64,000 nt of DNA from RYN-230 sp963770545 (GTDB taxonomy: Bacteria > Actinomycetota > Actinomycetes > Streptosporangiales > Streptosporangiaceae): NCBI GenBank assembly GCA_963770545.1, contig CAVYQF010000036.1:62001-126000 (forward strand), in the 5' to 3' direction. Positions 1-7,200 of the stretch are shown in pieces (the stretch's first letter is position 1; every line of letters begins with the position of its first letter). The position numbers and the translations under genes are program-made. The notes under the pieces are model-generated. The model made no database searches. It saw only the letters and a list, made by a program, of their open reading frames with translations, and was not told the DNA's origin.

Positions 1-684
1 CTCACGCTGGTCGGTGGCGAATGCGACATGATGCAGCCGGCCGGTGCTGGCCGTCCAGTCGGACGTGTACACGAGGTCGTAGCTCTTATCCCCAACGTGA
101 TACCAGACCGCTGACGGCACCCCATTATCCATAACGATCTGCTCGGTCAACTCAGCTCCAAGAACCTCGGGCAGGAACCGCGTGACGGCCGGGATGTCAG
201 CAGCCAGGTAGTTCACATGATCCAGCCGCCGCACGTTGGCGCCGCGGCCGGGGAACGGGGCGGCCTGGTTCTTCAGCGCGGGACGCTGTCCCTCGGGCGG
301 CTCGTACCATTCGCTCTCCCAGTAGATGCCGAACTCGTGCCCGTCGGGGTCGGTGAACCGGTACGTCGGCCCGATGCCCTCCTGGCCGTCGGTCCAGCCG
401 AGGCCGAGCCCGGTGTCCTGGATGGCCCGCACCCGGCGCTGCAGCGCCTCCGGCCCGGCCGCGCGCAGCCAGGTCCGGCCGATGCCCGAGGCCGGTGCGT
501 CCACCACGCAGACCGTGAACCGCTCATAGTCGTCCCAGGTGCGCAGGTAGGTGCGGGTTCCGGCGCGGGCCACCTCGGATAGGCCCATCAGCCGGACGAA
601 AAAATCCACGGTCTCGGCCGGGACCTGGGTGTGGAGCTCCACCGCCGACACGTGGGCGATGTCACGGCAGCGTTGCGGCGACAC
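1..684 (-). CDS. Extradiol ring-cleavage dioxygenase, VOC superfamily (3' end outside window)
   Basis: The 228 visible codons form the two-module vicinal-oxygen-chelate fold of type I extradiol dioxygenases (catechol 2,3-dioxygenase / dihydroxybiphenyl dioxygenase type). The second module shows the metal-ligand contexts RLDHVNY (His156) and LHHVAF (His218/219); the third ligand, a Glu, would lie beyond the left edge. The family opens catechol-type rings between or beside the hydroxyls using Fe(II) or Mn(II) and O2. The GTG start is chosen because GGAGGA lies six bases upstream. It is the last gene of a five-gene minus-strand operon whose other enzymes handle ring-cleavage products, which supports an aromatic catabolic role. 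The exact substrate is not deducible. Confidence 0.85.
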   Translation of the reverse strand, partial: MSPQRCRDIAHVSAVELHTQVPAETVDFFVRLMGLSEVARAGTRTYLRTWDDYERFTVCVVDAPASGIGRTWLRAAGPEALQRRVRAIQDTGLGLGWTDGQEGIGPTYRFTDPDGHEFGIYWESEWYEPPEGQRPALKNQAAPFPGRGANVRRLDHVNYLAADIPAVTRFLPEVLGAELTEQIVMDNGVPSAVWYHVGDKSYDLVYTSDWTASTGRLHHVAFATDQRE

Positions 685-727
685 GACGATTCCTCCTGGC
701 GCTCTCTATCCGGTGTTTCCGGGCCAT

Positions 728-1387
728 CTACCGCGGCGCTCTGCCGGCACCGGCCCGTTCCTCGGCGAGGCTGCCCAGTGCCTCGATGACGCTGGTCATG
801 TGATCCCGCATCGCCGTCTCCGCCGCGATCGGGTCGCGGGCCACCACGGCGGCCACGATCTGCTCGTGCTGGGCCAGGGACACGGCCGGCCGTCCCGGGA
901 TCAGGGACACGCTGAACTGGTGCCGGACCAGCTGGGCCCGGAGCCGTTCGATCATGGCGGTGGCGGTGTCGTGGGCGGCGATGGAGCGGATCCGTGCATG
1001 CAGCCGCGCGTTGGCGTCGCTGTAGCGCAGGAGCTCGGCCGCTCCCACCGCCACCCGCATCTCCGCGACGATGTTCTCCAGTTCGGCCGCCTGGGCCGGG
1101 GTGATCCGTTCCGCGGCCCGGGCGGCGGTCAGCCCCTCCAGCAGCCGCCGCACCTCGGTGATCTCGATGGCCTCGCTGAGCGGGATGACCCGGACCCGGG
1201 CGCCCCGGTGCCGCTGCACATCCACCAGCCCCTCGCTGGCCAGCACCGGGATCGCGGCCCGCACCGCGAACCGGCTGCACCCGAAACGCTCGCACAGGTC
1301 AACCTCGACCAGGCGCTGCCCGGCCGCGAACTCTCCGGCCAGGATGGCGTCGCGCAGCGCATCCAGTACGGCCCCCTCGTCGGTCAC
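728..1387 (-). CDS. GntR-family regulator with FCD ligand domain
   Basis: This 219-residue protein has an N-terminal winged helix (about residues 5-70, with the GQRLVEVDLCERFGCSR wing-helix region) followed by an all-helical FCD domain (about 80-205) with scattered His and Asp residues of the kind that bind metal plus carboxylic acid ligands. FadR/FCD proteins are usually repressors released by a pathway acid. It lies inside the aromatic-degradation operon, two bases after the aldolase-like gene and before the dioxygenase. It is therefore probably autoregulated and likely acts at the palindrome at 3846-3861. The GTG start has GAGAGG upstream. Confidence 0.85.
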   Translation of the reverse strand: MTDEGAVLDALRDAILAGEFAAGQRLVEVDLCERFGCSRFAVRAAIPVLASEGLVDVQRHRGARVRVIPLSEAIEITEVRRLLEGLTAARAAERITPAQAAELENIVAEMRVAVGAAELLRYSDANARLHARIRSIAAHDTATAMIERLRAQLVRHQFSVSLIPGRPAVSLAQHEQIVAAVVARDPIAAETAMRDHMTSVIEALGSLAEERAGAGRAPR

Positions 1388-1389
1388 GC

Positions 1390-2085
1390 TTACCTCTCTT
1401 CGCGTCCCGGCCGTTCATATGTCACGCCGAGCCGTTCCAGCACCGGCCGCAGCTGGTAACGGTCCAGGCCCAGCTCCCCCCGGGCGAAAGCGAGCCGGGC
1501 CTCGCCCTCCCGCTGCACCCGGCTCTTCCCGGCCACCGCGACCTGGGCTGCGGATTCCCGGGGAACGCAGACCACCCCGTCGTCGTCTGCGACCACCACA
1601 TCCCCCGGCCGGACCAGGGTGCCGGCGATGCTGACGGGCACGTTCACCGCGCCCGCGAAGGCCTTCTGGGTGCCCTGCGCGCTGATGAACTGCGACCAGA
1701 TGGGGAAGCGCGCCGCGGTGATCGCGGCGACGTCGCGCACGCCGGTCGTGGTCACCAGCCCGCGCACCTCACGCGCAGCCAGTGAGGTAGCGATGAGCTC
1801 GCCGACGAAGCCGTCGCTGGACGGGGATGTGGTCGTGACCACCAGCAGGTCACCCGGCCGGCCCTGCTCTACCGCCACGTGCAGCATGAGGTTGTCGCCC
1901 GGCCCGCACAGGACGGTGAGGGCGGTTCCGGCCGCGCGGGCCCCGGCCCAGGCCGGCCGCAGCGCCGTGCCGAGCAGTCCGGTCTGGCCCGCGGCCTCGT
2001 GCACGGTGGCCACGCCGAGGCCGCCCAGTTCGTCCACCACGCCGGCGTCAGCGCGCGGCGGGTTCACGATTACCACGGGCTTCAC
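1390..2085 (-). CDS. RraA-like / 4-carboxy-4-hydroxy-2-oxoadipate (CHA/HMG) aldolase family
   Basis: This 231-residue protein has the class II RraA-fold aldolase pattern, including the GELIATSLAAREVRGLV segment and the following GVRD, which supply the pyruvate-binding Arg and the metal-binding Asp in the family. CHA aldolase splits 4-carboxy-4-hydroxy-2-oxoadipate to pyruvate and oxaloacetate at the end of the gallate and protocatechuate 4,5-cleavage routes. The GTG start overlaps the TGA of the upstream GalB-like gene (GTGA), so translation is coupled. Pairing with a GalB-like hydratase makes the aldolase role more likely than the RNase-E-inhibitor role of true RraA. The same frame is open far upstream, but those codons lie antiparallel to the neighbour and are not used. 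Confidence 0.8.
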   Translation of the reverse strand: MKPVVIVNPPRADAGVVDELGGLGVATVHEAAGQTGLLGTALRPAWAGARAAGTALTVLCGPGDNLMLHVAVEQGRPGDLLVVTTTSPSSDGFVGELIATSLAAREVRGLVTTTGVRDVAAITAARFPIWSQFISAQGTQKAFAGAVNVPVSIAGTLVRPGDVVVADDDGVVCVPRESAAQVAVAGKSRVQREGEARLAFARGELGLDRYQLRPVLERLGVTYERPGREER

Positions 2086-2813
2086 GACAGTACCCCGCTC
2101 ACCTGGGGAAAGACCCGCTGGTAGGCCTCCGCGTAGCGGATCGTGGCCGGCCCGCCGTTCCGCCTGGCCTGCACTCCGCGCCGCTCGGCCAGGTCGGCGT
2201 AGTAGCGGACCAGGTGTTCCTGGGACCCCATCGCCGCCATGGCCTGCTGCTTCAGGTCGAACACGGGCGTGATGTTGACCAGCACGTCCGGCCGGAATTC
2301 GCACATCTCGGGCTGATGGGGCTCGAACCGGAACACCGGCGGCGCGCCGATCACCGGATGTGCCGACGGCCGGCCCTGCGCCTGGGCCACCATCCGGGCC
2401 CGCAGGGTCAGGTCGGCGGCCCGCGGATGATCGTAGTTGTAGGGATCGACCCGGGAGTGGGTGAGGATCACCCCCGGCTGCAGCTCGCGCATCAGGTCCG
2501 CCAGCTGCAGCACCAGGTCCTGGGTGTCCGGCAGGGGATAGTCGCCCTGATCCAGGAAATGCATGCTCGCTCCCAGGACCTGGCCAGCCGCTTCGGCCTC
2601 GGCCCGGCGCATCTCCTTCACTCGGTCCAGCGTCATGCCCGGCTGCTTCCAGGCCCCGGGCGACTCGCCGTGCTCGCCGTAGGACAGGCACACCACGTGG
2701 GCCTCGCCGAAGGCCGCGGTGACGACGGCGATGTAGCCAGCCGCCCGCCACACGAAGTCAGCCGCGTGGGCGCTCACCACGAGCAGCCGCCCGAAGCCAT
2801 CCGTGGTGGTCAC
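2082..2813 (-). CDS. galB-like: PIG-L (LmbE) family protein, GalB-like 4-oxalomesaconate hydratase
   Basis: This 243-residue protein has the LmbE/PIG-L fold. In place of the usual AHPDD it has SAHAADFVWR (His16, Asp19), and it has a later YDHP (His129). That altered metal motif is what I know from the zinc-dependent 4-oxalomesaconate hydratase GalB of pseudomonads, and further stretches such as CLSYGEHGES, DPYNYDHP and FEPHQPE also fit GalB. The predicted reaction is hydration of oxalomesaconate to CHA, the substrate of the following aldolase. It overlaps both neighbours by GTGA stop-starts. The alternative is a generic PIG-L deacetylase, less likely given context and motif. Confidence 0.8.
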   Translation of the reverse strand: MTTTDGFGRLLVVSAHAADFVWRAAGYIAVVTAAFGEAHVVCLSYGEHGESPGAWKQPGMTLDRVKEMRRAEAEAAGQVLGASMHFLDQGDYPLPDTQDLVLQLADLMRELQPGVILTHSRVDPYNYDHPRAADLTLRARMVAQAQGRPSAHPVIGAPPVFRFEPHQPEMCEFRPDVLVNITPVFDLKQQAMAAMGSQEHLVRYYADLAERRGVQARRNGGPATIRYAEAYQRVFPQVSGVLS

Positions 2814-3808
2814 GCGGTGTCTCCCGGCCTGGTGCTGGGCTGGCCAGGGCTGGGCTGGCCGGGGCTGGGCTGGCCGGGGCTGGGGCGATCGGCGCCAGCC
2901 AGTAGCCGGCTGTTGGACACGATCATGGTGGTGATCTCCTCGTCGGTGAATCCCGCCACCTGCAGCGCGTCCGCCATCAGCGGCAGCCCGTCCTCCACCG
3001 GGGGGTTGTGCGGCTGGCCGAGATCGGTGGTGATGATGGTGTGCTCCGCGCCGGTGGCCCGGATGTTGCCGACCATCCGGGCCCACTCGTACTTGCCGGT
3101 GAACGGCGTGGTGAAGCAGCGTTCCAGGAAGATCCCCTGTCCGGCCAGGGCCAGCTGCTCGTCCAGGCTCATGTCCTGCTGCGGGAACTCGGGGTGGGTG
3201 GCGATGACGTGCCGCACGCCGGCCTCGAGTGCGGCCTCGGCTATCACGCGGCTCTCGTAGGCGGACAGGTGGCCGGTGGCCACGACCAGCTGGTGGCGCG
3301 CGGCCAGCCGGAGCACCTCCACGGCGGCCGGGAGCGGGCGGCCGGTGTCGTCGAGGACGTCCACGACGGGCACCGTGACGCCCTGGGCGTCCAGGTCACG
3401 CTGCAGGGCCAGCCACATCGGCGGGGTCGCGCCCGGGGGCAGGTCGGCGTGCTTGGCCCGGTGGTTGGCCGCGTCCAGGGTGGGCATCCACAGGATCCGG
3501 GCGCCCTCCCGGGCCGCAATCTCGACCGCGATCGGGTTCAGCCCGCCCACCGAGGCGTTCAGGGTCAGCGCCCCGAGCACCCGGACTTCGCCCCCCAGGG
3601 CTTCGTTGAGGACCGCGGCCCGTTCCGCGGTCGGCACGTAGTGCGATTTCAGGGCGAACCCGGCCAGCCCCACATCCCAGCAGCGGCGGGCTAGCTGGAG
3701 ATCGGTGACCTGACGGCGCATCACATCGGGCTCGACGTGCACGTGCAGGTCGTAGGCACCGCGCACCAGCAGCCGGGCCCATTGGCTCGGCTCGGTCGAG
3801 TTCAGCAC
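2810..3808 (-). CDS. DUF6282-type amidohydrolase-superfamily metal hydrolase
   Basis: This 332-residue TIM-barrel-like protein shows an amidohydrolase metal set: DLHVHVEPD (His22, His24), LKSHY (Lys54, His56), TGHLS, ATHPEF and TTDLGQ. It resembles DUF6282 proteins, whose reaction is not established; a lactonase or decarboxylase step on a ring-cleavage acid would suit the operon. It is the first gene of the operon and overlaps the GalB-like gene by GTGA. The C-terminus ends in three copies of a PSPGQ pentapeptide encoded by a 15-bp tandem repeat. The start is uncertain: the GTG at 3808 lacks a good Shine-Dalgarno and the frame stays open upstream. Confidence 0.7.
   Translation of the reverse strand: MLNSTEPSQWARLLVRGAYDLHVHVEPDVMRRQVTDLQLARRCWDVGLAGFALKSHYVPTAERAAVLNEALGGEVRVLGALTLNASVGGLNPIAVEIAAREGARILWMPTLDAANHRAKHADLPPGATPPMWLALQRDLDAQGVTVPVVDVLDDTGRPLPAAVEVLRLAARHQLVVATGHLSAYESRVIAEAALEAGVRHVIATHPEFPQQDMSLDEQLALAGQGIFLERCFTTPFTGKYEWARMVGNIRATGAEHTIITTDLGQPHNPPVEDGLPLMADALQVAGFTDEEITTMIVSNSRLLAGADRPSPGQPSPGQPSPGQPSTRPGDTA
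2836..2880. repeat. 15-bp tandem repeat, 3 copies, in frame
   Basis: Three consecutive copies of TGGGCTGGCCGGGGC (the first with one mismatch) lie in the 3' end of the DUF6282 gene. On the minus strand each encodes one PSPGQ unit, so copy-number change keeps the frame. Confidence 0.9.
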
Positions 3809-3845
3809 GTCACGGTCATCCGCAGATCGCCACGCATGGGTTACC

Positions 3846-3861
3846 TCGCCAATATTGGCGA
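3846..3861. promoter_or_regulatory. Perfect 16-bp palindrome, candidate GntR operator
   Basis: TCGCCAATATTGGCGA is perfectly self-complementary and lies 38 bases upstream of the chosen start of the first operon gene. Its position between the Rho stop and the operon start makes it the obvious candidate binding site for the GntR/FCD regulator encoded in the same operon. Assignment is by inference; no promoter elements are convincing beside it. Confidence 0.6.
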
Positions 3862-3953
3862 CAATTTCCCTGACAACTTTGGACACGATAGGGGCCGTGA
3901 TGTCCGGGGTCAAGGGGGGCCAGCAACGCGGACTGCGGATTCCCTCGCACCGA

Positions 3954-5273
3954 TCAGGTGCTGAGCTGGATCTGACGCAGAAACTCGGCGTTGGAGGCGG
4001 TGTTGCGGGTCCGGTCCAGCAGCAGCTCGATGCCCTGCTGTGGGTCAAGCTCAGCGAGCACCCGGCGCAGCCTGGCCATCACGTCGTGCTCTTCCGGGGT
4101 CATGAGCAGATCGTCGCGGCGGGTGCTGGAGGGGGCCGCGTCGATCGCGGGGAAGATGCGCTTCTCGGCCAGATCGCGGCGCAGCCGCAGCTCCATGTTC
4201 CCGGTGCCCTTGAACTCCTCGAAGAACACGTCGTCCATCCGCGATCCGGTCTCGACCAGGGCCGTGCACAGCAGGGTCAGCGAGCCGCCGTCCTCAACGT
4301 TGCGGGCGGCGCCGAGGAACTTCCGTGGCGGGTACAGGGCGCCCACGGCCACCCCACCGGCCAGGATGCGGCTGCTGGCGGGCGCGGCGAGGTTGTAGGC
4401 CCGGCCGAGGCGGGTGATGGAGTCGAGCAGCACGACCACGTCGCGGCCCTGCTCGACCAGCCGCTTGGCCCGCTCGATGGCGAGCTCGGCGACCTGGATG
4501 TGCTCCTCCGCGGACTGGTCGAAGGTGGAGTAGGCAACCTCCCCGTGTACCGACCGGCGCAGGTCGGTGACTTCCTCCGGGCGCTCGCCGACCAGCACCA
4601 CCATCAGGTGCACTTCGGGGTGGTTGGCGGCCACCGCCGCCGCGATGGCCTGCAGCACCATGGTCTTGCCGGCTTTCGGCGGCGACACAATGAGGCCGCG
4701 CTGGCCCTTGCCGACCGGGGTGACCAGGTCGATGATCCGGCCCGTCACCGAACCGGGCGTGGAGTTGTTCTCCAGGCGGAGCCGCTCCTGCGGGTGCAGC
4801 GGGGTCAGTTTGGCGAATTCAGGCCGGTGCGGGGCCTGCTGGGGATCGCTGCCGTTGACGGCGGTGACCGTGACCAGCACTGGGTACTTGTCGAGCCGGT
4901 CCCGCTGGCCAGATGAGCGGTCCCGCTGGCCGGATGACTTGCTGGCCGATTTGGCGGGCTGCGGCGCCCGGGCGGTGCCCTCCACGGCGTCGCCCTTGCG
5001 CAGTCCGTACTGCTGGACCTGGGCCTGGGACAAGTACACGTCGTCCGGGCCGCGCTGGTAACCGGCCCGGCGCAGGAAGGCCCGGCCGTCGATGATGTCC
5101 AGCAGGCCTGATACGGGCTGCGCGGGGCTTTCCTGGACCGGGGCCGCTGAGGCCGGCCGGCTGGCGTTACGGGACTGGCCGGACGCCGAGGACTGCTGGC
5201 GCGATGGGCGCTGCTGGGGGGTCGTGCTCCGCGGCGGGGCCGCGGTGTGGGGAAGGGTGGTAGTTGTGGTCAT
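3954..5273 (-). CDS. rho: Transcription termination factor Rho, short form
   Basis: The protein has 439 residues. Residues 1-52 are Thr/Ser/Gln/Pro-rich. Residues 55-140 match the Rho RNA-binding domain (GLLDIIDG...DDVYLSQAQVQQYGLRKGD). The ATPase core starts at PLHPQERLRLE, with Walker A PPKAGKT (198-204), Walker B VVVLLDSITRLGRAYN and the conserved Q-loop/R-loop block GAARNVEDGGSLT. Rho unwinds RNA from RNA polymerase. Most actinobacterial Rho proteins I know are much longer, with an Rho_N domain and a charged insert; those are missing here, so this may be a second Rho. The ATG is preceded by AAAGGA. A 21-bp in-frame repeat (SSGQRDR twice) sits at about residues 113-126. Confidence 0.92.
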   Translation of the reverse strand: MTTTTTLPHTAAPPRSTTPQQRPSRQQSSASGQSRNASRPASAAPVQESPAQPVSGLLDIIDGRAFLRRAGYQRGPDDVYLSQAQVQQYGLRKGDAVEGTARAPQPAKSASKSSGQRDRSSGQRDRLDKYPVLVTVTAVNGSDPQQAPHRPEFAKLTPLHPQERLRLENNSTPGSVTGRIIDLVTPVGKGQRGLIVSPPKAGKTMVLQAIAAAVAANHPEVHLMVVLVGERPEEVTDLRRSVHGEVAYSTFDQSAEEHIQVAELAIERAKRLVEQGRDVVVLLDSITRLGRAYNLAAPASSRILAGGVAVGALYPPRKFLGAARNVEDGGSLTLLCTALVETGSRMDDVFFEEFKGTGNMELRLRRDLAEKRIFPAIDAAPSSTRRDDLLMTPEEHDVMARLRRVLAELDPQQGIELLLDRTRNTASNAEFLRQIQLST

Positions 5274-5611
5274 AAAGAGAATTCCTTTCGGAGGCGACCC
5301 GTAAATGGGTACGCCAAGATAAGCGCCGGGCGGCGCCGCGGTAATACGCACGTACATGACACCGGGGGCTATCCGGGGACCGGCGTTCACTGCGCTGGTA
5401 CCGGAGCCGCTCTACGCCTGGACCTGGACTTAGTTCCTGGAAGACGGAGCCGGAGGGAAACCCTTTCGCGGGTCGTTGAGTGAGCCGGAACGGCTAGCCG
5501 AGAGACCTAGCCGGGCTTGTCATGCACGCTCACCGTATAGGCGGAATTGACATCGCCTACTGCGACCATACAGCACAACGCCACCGGGTGGCCAGATAAT
5601 CCCGGCCGGGA
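5274..5611. other. 338-bp gene-free stretch upstream of rho
   Basis: This lies between the cvnD stop and the rho start and should hold the rho promoter and leader. The rho frame stays open for 39 codons upstream of the chosen ATG, without a better ribosome-binding site. I see no convincing -35/-10 pair, riboswitch or terminator. Its length would allow leader-based autoregulation as known for other rho genes, but nothing visible proves it. Confidence 0.5.
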
Positions 5612-6235
5612 TCAGCGGGCGGGCAGGGGAGCGCTCTGGTACTCAGCGGCCGGACTGGTCTGCGCGAGTACGTGCCGGACCAGGGTGATCAGCACGTTCT
5701 TGACCGATTCCCGGTCGCGCGCGTCGCAGAGCACCACCGGCGCACCCGGATCGAGGTCCAGCGCGATCCGGACATCGTCCACGTCGTAGTGCGGGGCGTC
5801 GTCGAAGCAGTTGACCGCCACCACGAACGGAGTTTCGTGCCGCTCGAAGTAGTCGACCGAGGCGAAGCAGTCGGCCAGGCGCCGGGTGTCAGCCAGGATC
5901 ACCGCACCGAGCGCACCGTAGGCCAGTTCGTCCCACATGAACCAGAACCGTTCCTGGCCGGGCGTGCCGAACAGGTACAGGGACAGGTCAGACCGGAACG
6001 TGATCCGCCCGAAGTCCATCGCCACGGTGGTCGTGGTCTTGCCGGCCACGCCACTAATGTCGTCGACGCCCACGCTCCGGTCGCTGAGCGTCTCCTCGGT
6101 CCGCAGCGGCCGGATCTCGCTGACCGCGCTGACCAGGGTGGTCTTGCCCACGCCGAATCCCCCGGCGATGAGGATCTTGGCCGTGGTCGGTGGGACCGGC
6201 TCGTCGGCGCCGGCGTCAGAGTGCGTGTAGTCCAT
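5612..6235 (-). CDS. cvnD-like: Conservon small GTPase, CvnD type
   Basis: This 207-residue P-loop protein has Walker A GGFGVGKTT (25-33), the switch-like segment FGTPGQERFWFMWDELAYGALGAV and NCFDD in the NKxD position. This is the hallmark arrangement of CvnD proteins, Ras-like GTPases of actinobacterial conservons that act with a sensor kinase-like CvnA, a roadblock CvnB and DUF742 CvnC at the membrane. It overlaps the 3' end of the DUF742 gene by 20 bases. No cvnA or cvnB gene accompanies it here. Confidence 0.9.
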   Translation of the reverse strand: MDYTHSDAGADEPVPPTTAKILIAGGFGVGKTTLVSAVSEIRPLRTEETLSDRSVGVDDISGVAGKTTTTVAMDFGRITFRSDLSLYLFGTPGQERFWFMWDELAYGALGAVILADTRRLADCFASVDYFERHETPFVVAVNCFDDAPHYDVDDVRIALDLDPGAPVVLCDARDRESVKNVLITLVRHVLAQTSPAAEYQSAPLPAR

Positions 6236-6596
6236 CGAGCACGTCCCTCAATAGCCGCTCGTTGGTTACCGGCCCCCGGGGTGTCGCGAGGATCCGGATC
6301 ATGCCGTGCTGGCTCAGGTCGCTGAGCAGCACCCGGACCACGCCGACCGGTAGATCGATGTCGGACGCCATATCGACGACCGTCATCGGGTCCCGGCACC
6401 CAGCCAGGATCCGTCGGTGCTCAGGGCTCAACCTGACCCCAGCGGGGGGCTGGACGCCCGCCGCCGCCACCACGACGTCGATCATCCCCAGCGATGATCC
6501 CGCCGGCCCGGTACGGCCCCTGGTCATAGCGTACGGCCGGACCACGGGTCCTGCGTCCCGGTCGAGCCACTGGTCCTTCGGGGGAATCATGCCCAT
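6216..6596 (-). CDS. cvnC-like: DUF742 protein, conservon CvnC type
   Basis: About 126 residues; the C-terminal 70 residues carry the DUF742 winged-helix pattern (LSPEHRRILAGC ... LPVGVVRVLLSDLSQHGMIRI ... ERLLRDVLDGLHAL). CvnC proteins partner the CvnD GTPase in conservons. The ATG at 6596 has GGAG ten bases upstream; an ATG two codons further in is an alternative. It is divergent from the oxidase-like gene at 6700 across about 100 bp. Only C and D remain of the usual A-B-C-D set. Confidence 0.82.
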   Translation of the reverse strand: MGMIPPKDQWLDRDAGPVVRPYAMTRGRTGPAGSSLGMIDVVVAAAGVQPPAGVRLSPEHRRILAGCRDPMTVVDMASDIDLPVGVVRVLLSDLSQHGMIRILATPRGPVTNERLLRDVLDGLHAL

Positions 6597-6654
6597 TCCA
6601 ATCGGGCTCCTGGAGCGCGGGTCACGGAAGGACGGCCCGGCCACGCTGGCATTA

Positions 6655-6684
6655 TTGACAGCGCTCGGAGCGCGTCCATTATCT
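6655..6684 (+). promoter_or_regulatory. Candidate sigma-70-type promoter
   Basis: TTGACA at 6655-6660 is followed after 18 bases by TTATCT at 6679-6684, just before the oxidase-like gene. The -10 match is weak and its closeness to the ribosome-binding site would leave almost no leader, so this is tentative. Confidence 0.3.
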
Positions 6685-6699
6685 GCAGAGGAGTGCGTG

Positions 6700-7200
6700 G
6701 TGGCCATCTCGCAGCAGCGCCGCGGCCGGTCGATCGCCATGACCCCGGCCGAGCTCGACGAATTCCTGGCCCAGGCGCACACCTGCCGGGTCGCGACCCT
6801 GGCCCCCGATGGCCCGCATGTCGTCCCGCTCTGGTTCGCCTGGACCGGCGGGGCCCTGTGGCTGAGCTCTCTAGTGCGCAGCCAGCGCTGGGCCGACCTC
6901 ATCCGCGATCCGCGGGTCGCGGTCGTGGTGGACGCTGGCCAGGAGTACCAGGAACTACGTGGTGCCGAGATCAAGGGGACCGCCGAGCCGGTCGGTGAGG
7001 TGCCACGGCAGGGCACGGACGACGATCCTCAGCTGGCCGCCGCGGAGCTGCTGTTCGCGCGGAAATACCTGGGCGGCGACACGATGATGCACGACGGACG
7101 GCACGGATGGCTGCGCGTCACGCCGCGCAAGATCACCAGCTGGGACTTCCGCAAGCTGCCGCCCGAACGCACATCTGGCCCCCTGAGCCCGGTCACCTGA
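6700..7200 (+). CDS. Pyridoxamine 5'-phosphate oxidase-like flavin/F420 split-barrel protein
   Basis: This 166-residue protein has the PNPOx split-barrel pattern: the N-terminal motif FLAQAHTCRVATLAPDGPHVVPLWFAW, then LVRSQRWADLIRDPRVAVVVDAG. Such proteins bind FMN, F420 or heme and reduce varied small molecules; the substrate is unknown. Tandem GTG codons occur at 6697 and 6700; the second has the better spacing from GAGGAG. The stop overlaps the convergent acyltransferase stop by eight bases (7193-7200), so neither gene has room for a dedicated terminator. Confidence 0.8.
   Translation: MAISQQRRGRSIAMTPAELDEFLAQAHTCRVATLAPDGPHVVPLWFAWTGGALWLSSLVRSQRWADLIRDPRVAVVVDAGQEYQELRGAEIKGTAEPVGEVPRQGTDDDPQLAAAELLFARKYLGGDTMMHDGRHGWLRVTPRKITSWDFRKLPPERTSGPLSPVT

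Noticed and set aside
1390..2751. A 453-codon frame for the RraA-like gene
   Set aside because: The upstream half lies across the GalB-like gene in another frame; the GTGA junction at 2085 is the true start.
5400..5540. Possible tRNA or riboswitch in the rho leader
   Set aside because: No cloverleaf, T-loop sequence or known riboswitch core could be assembled.
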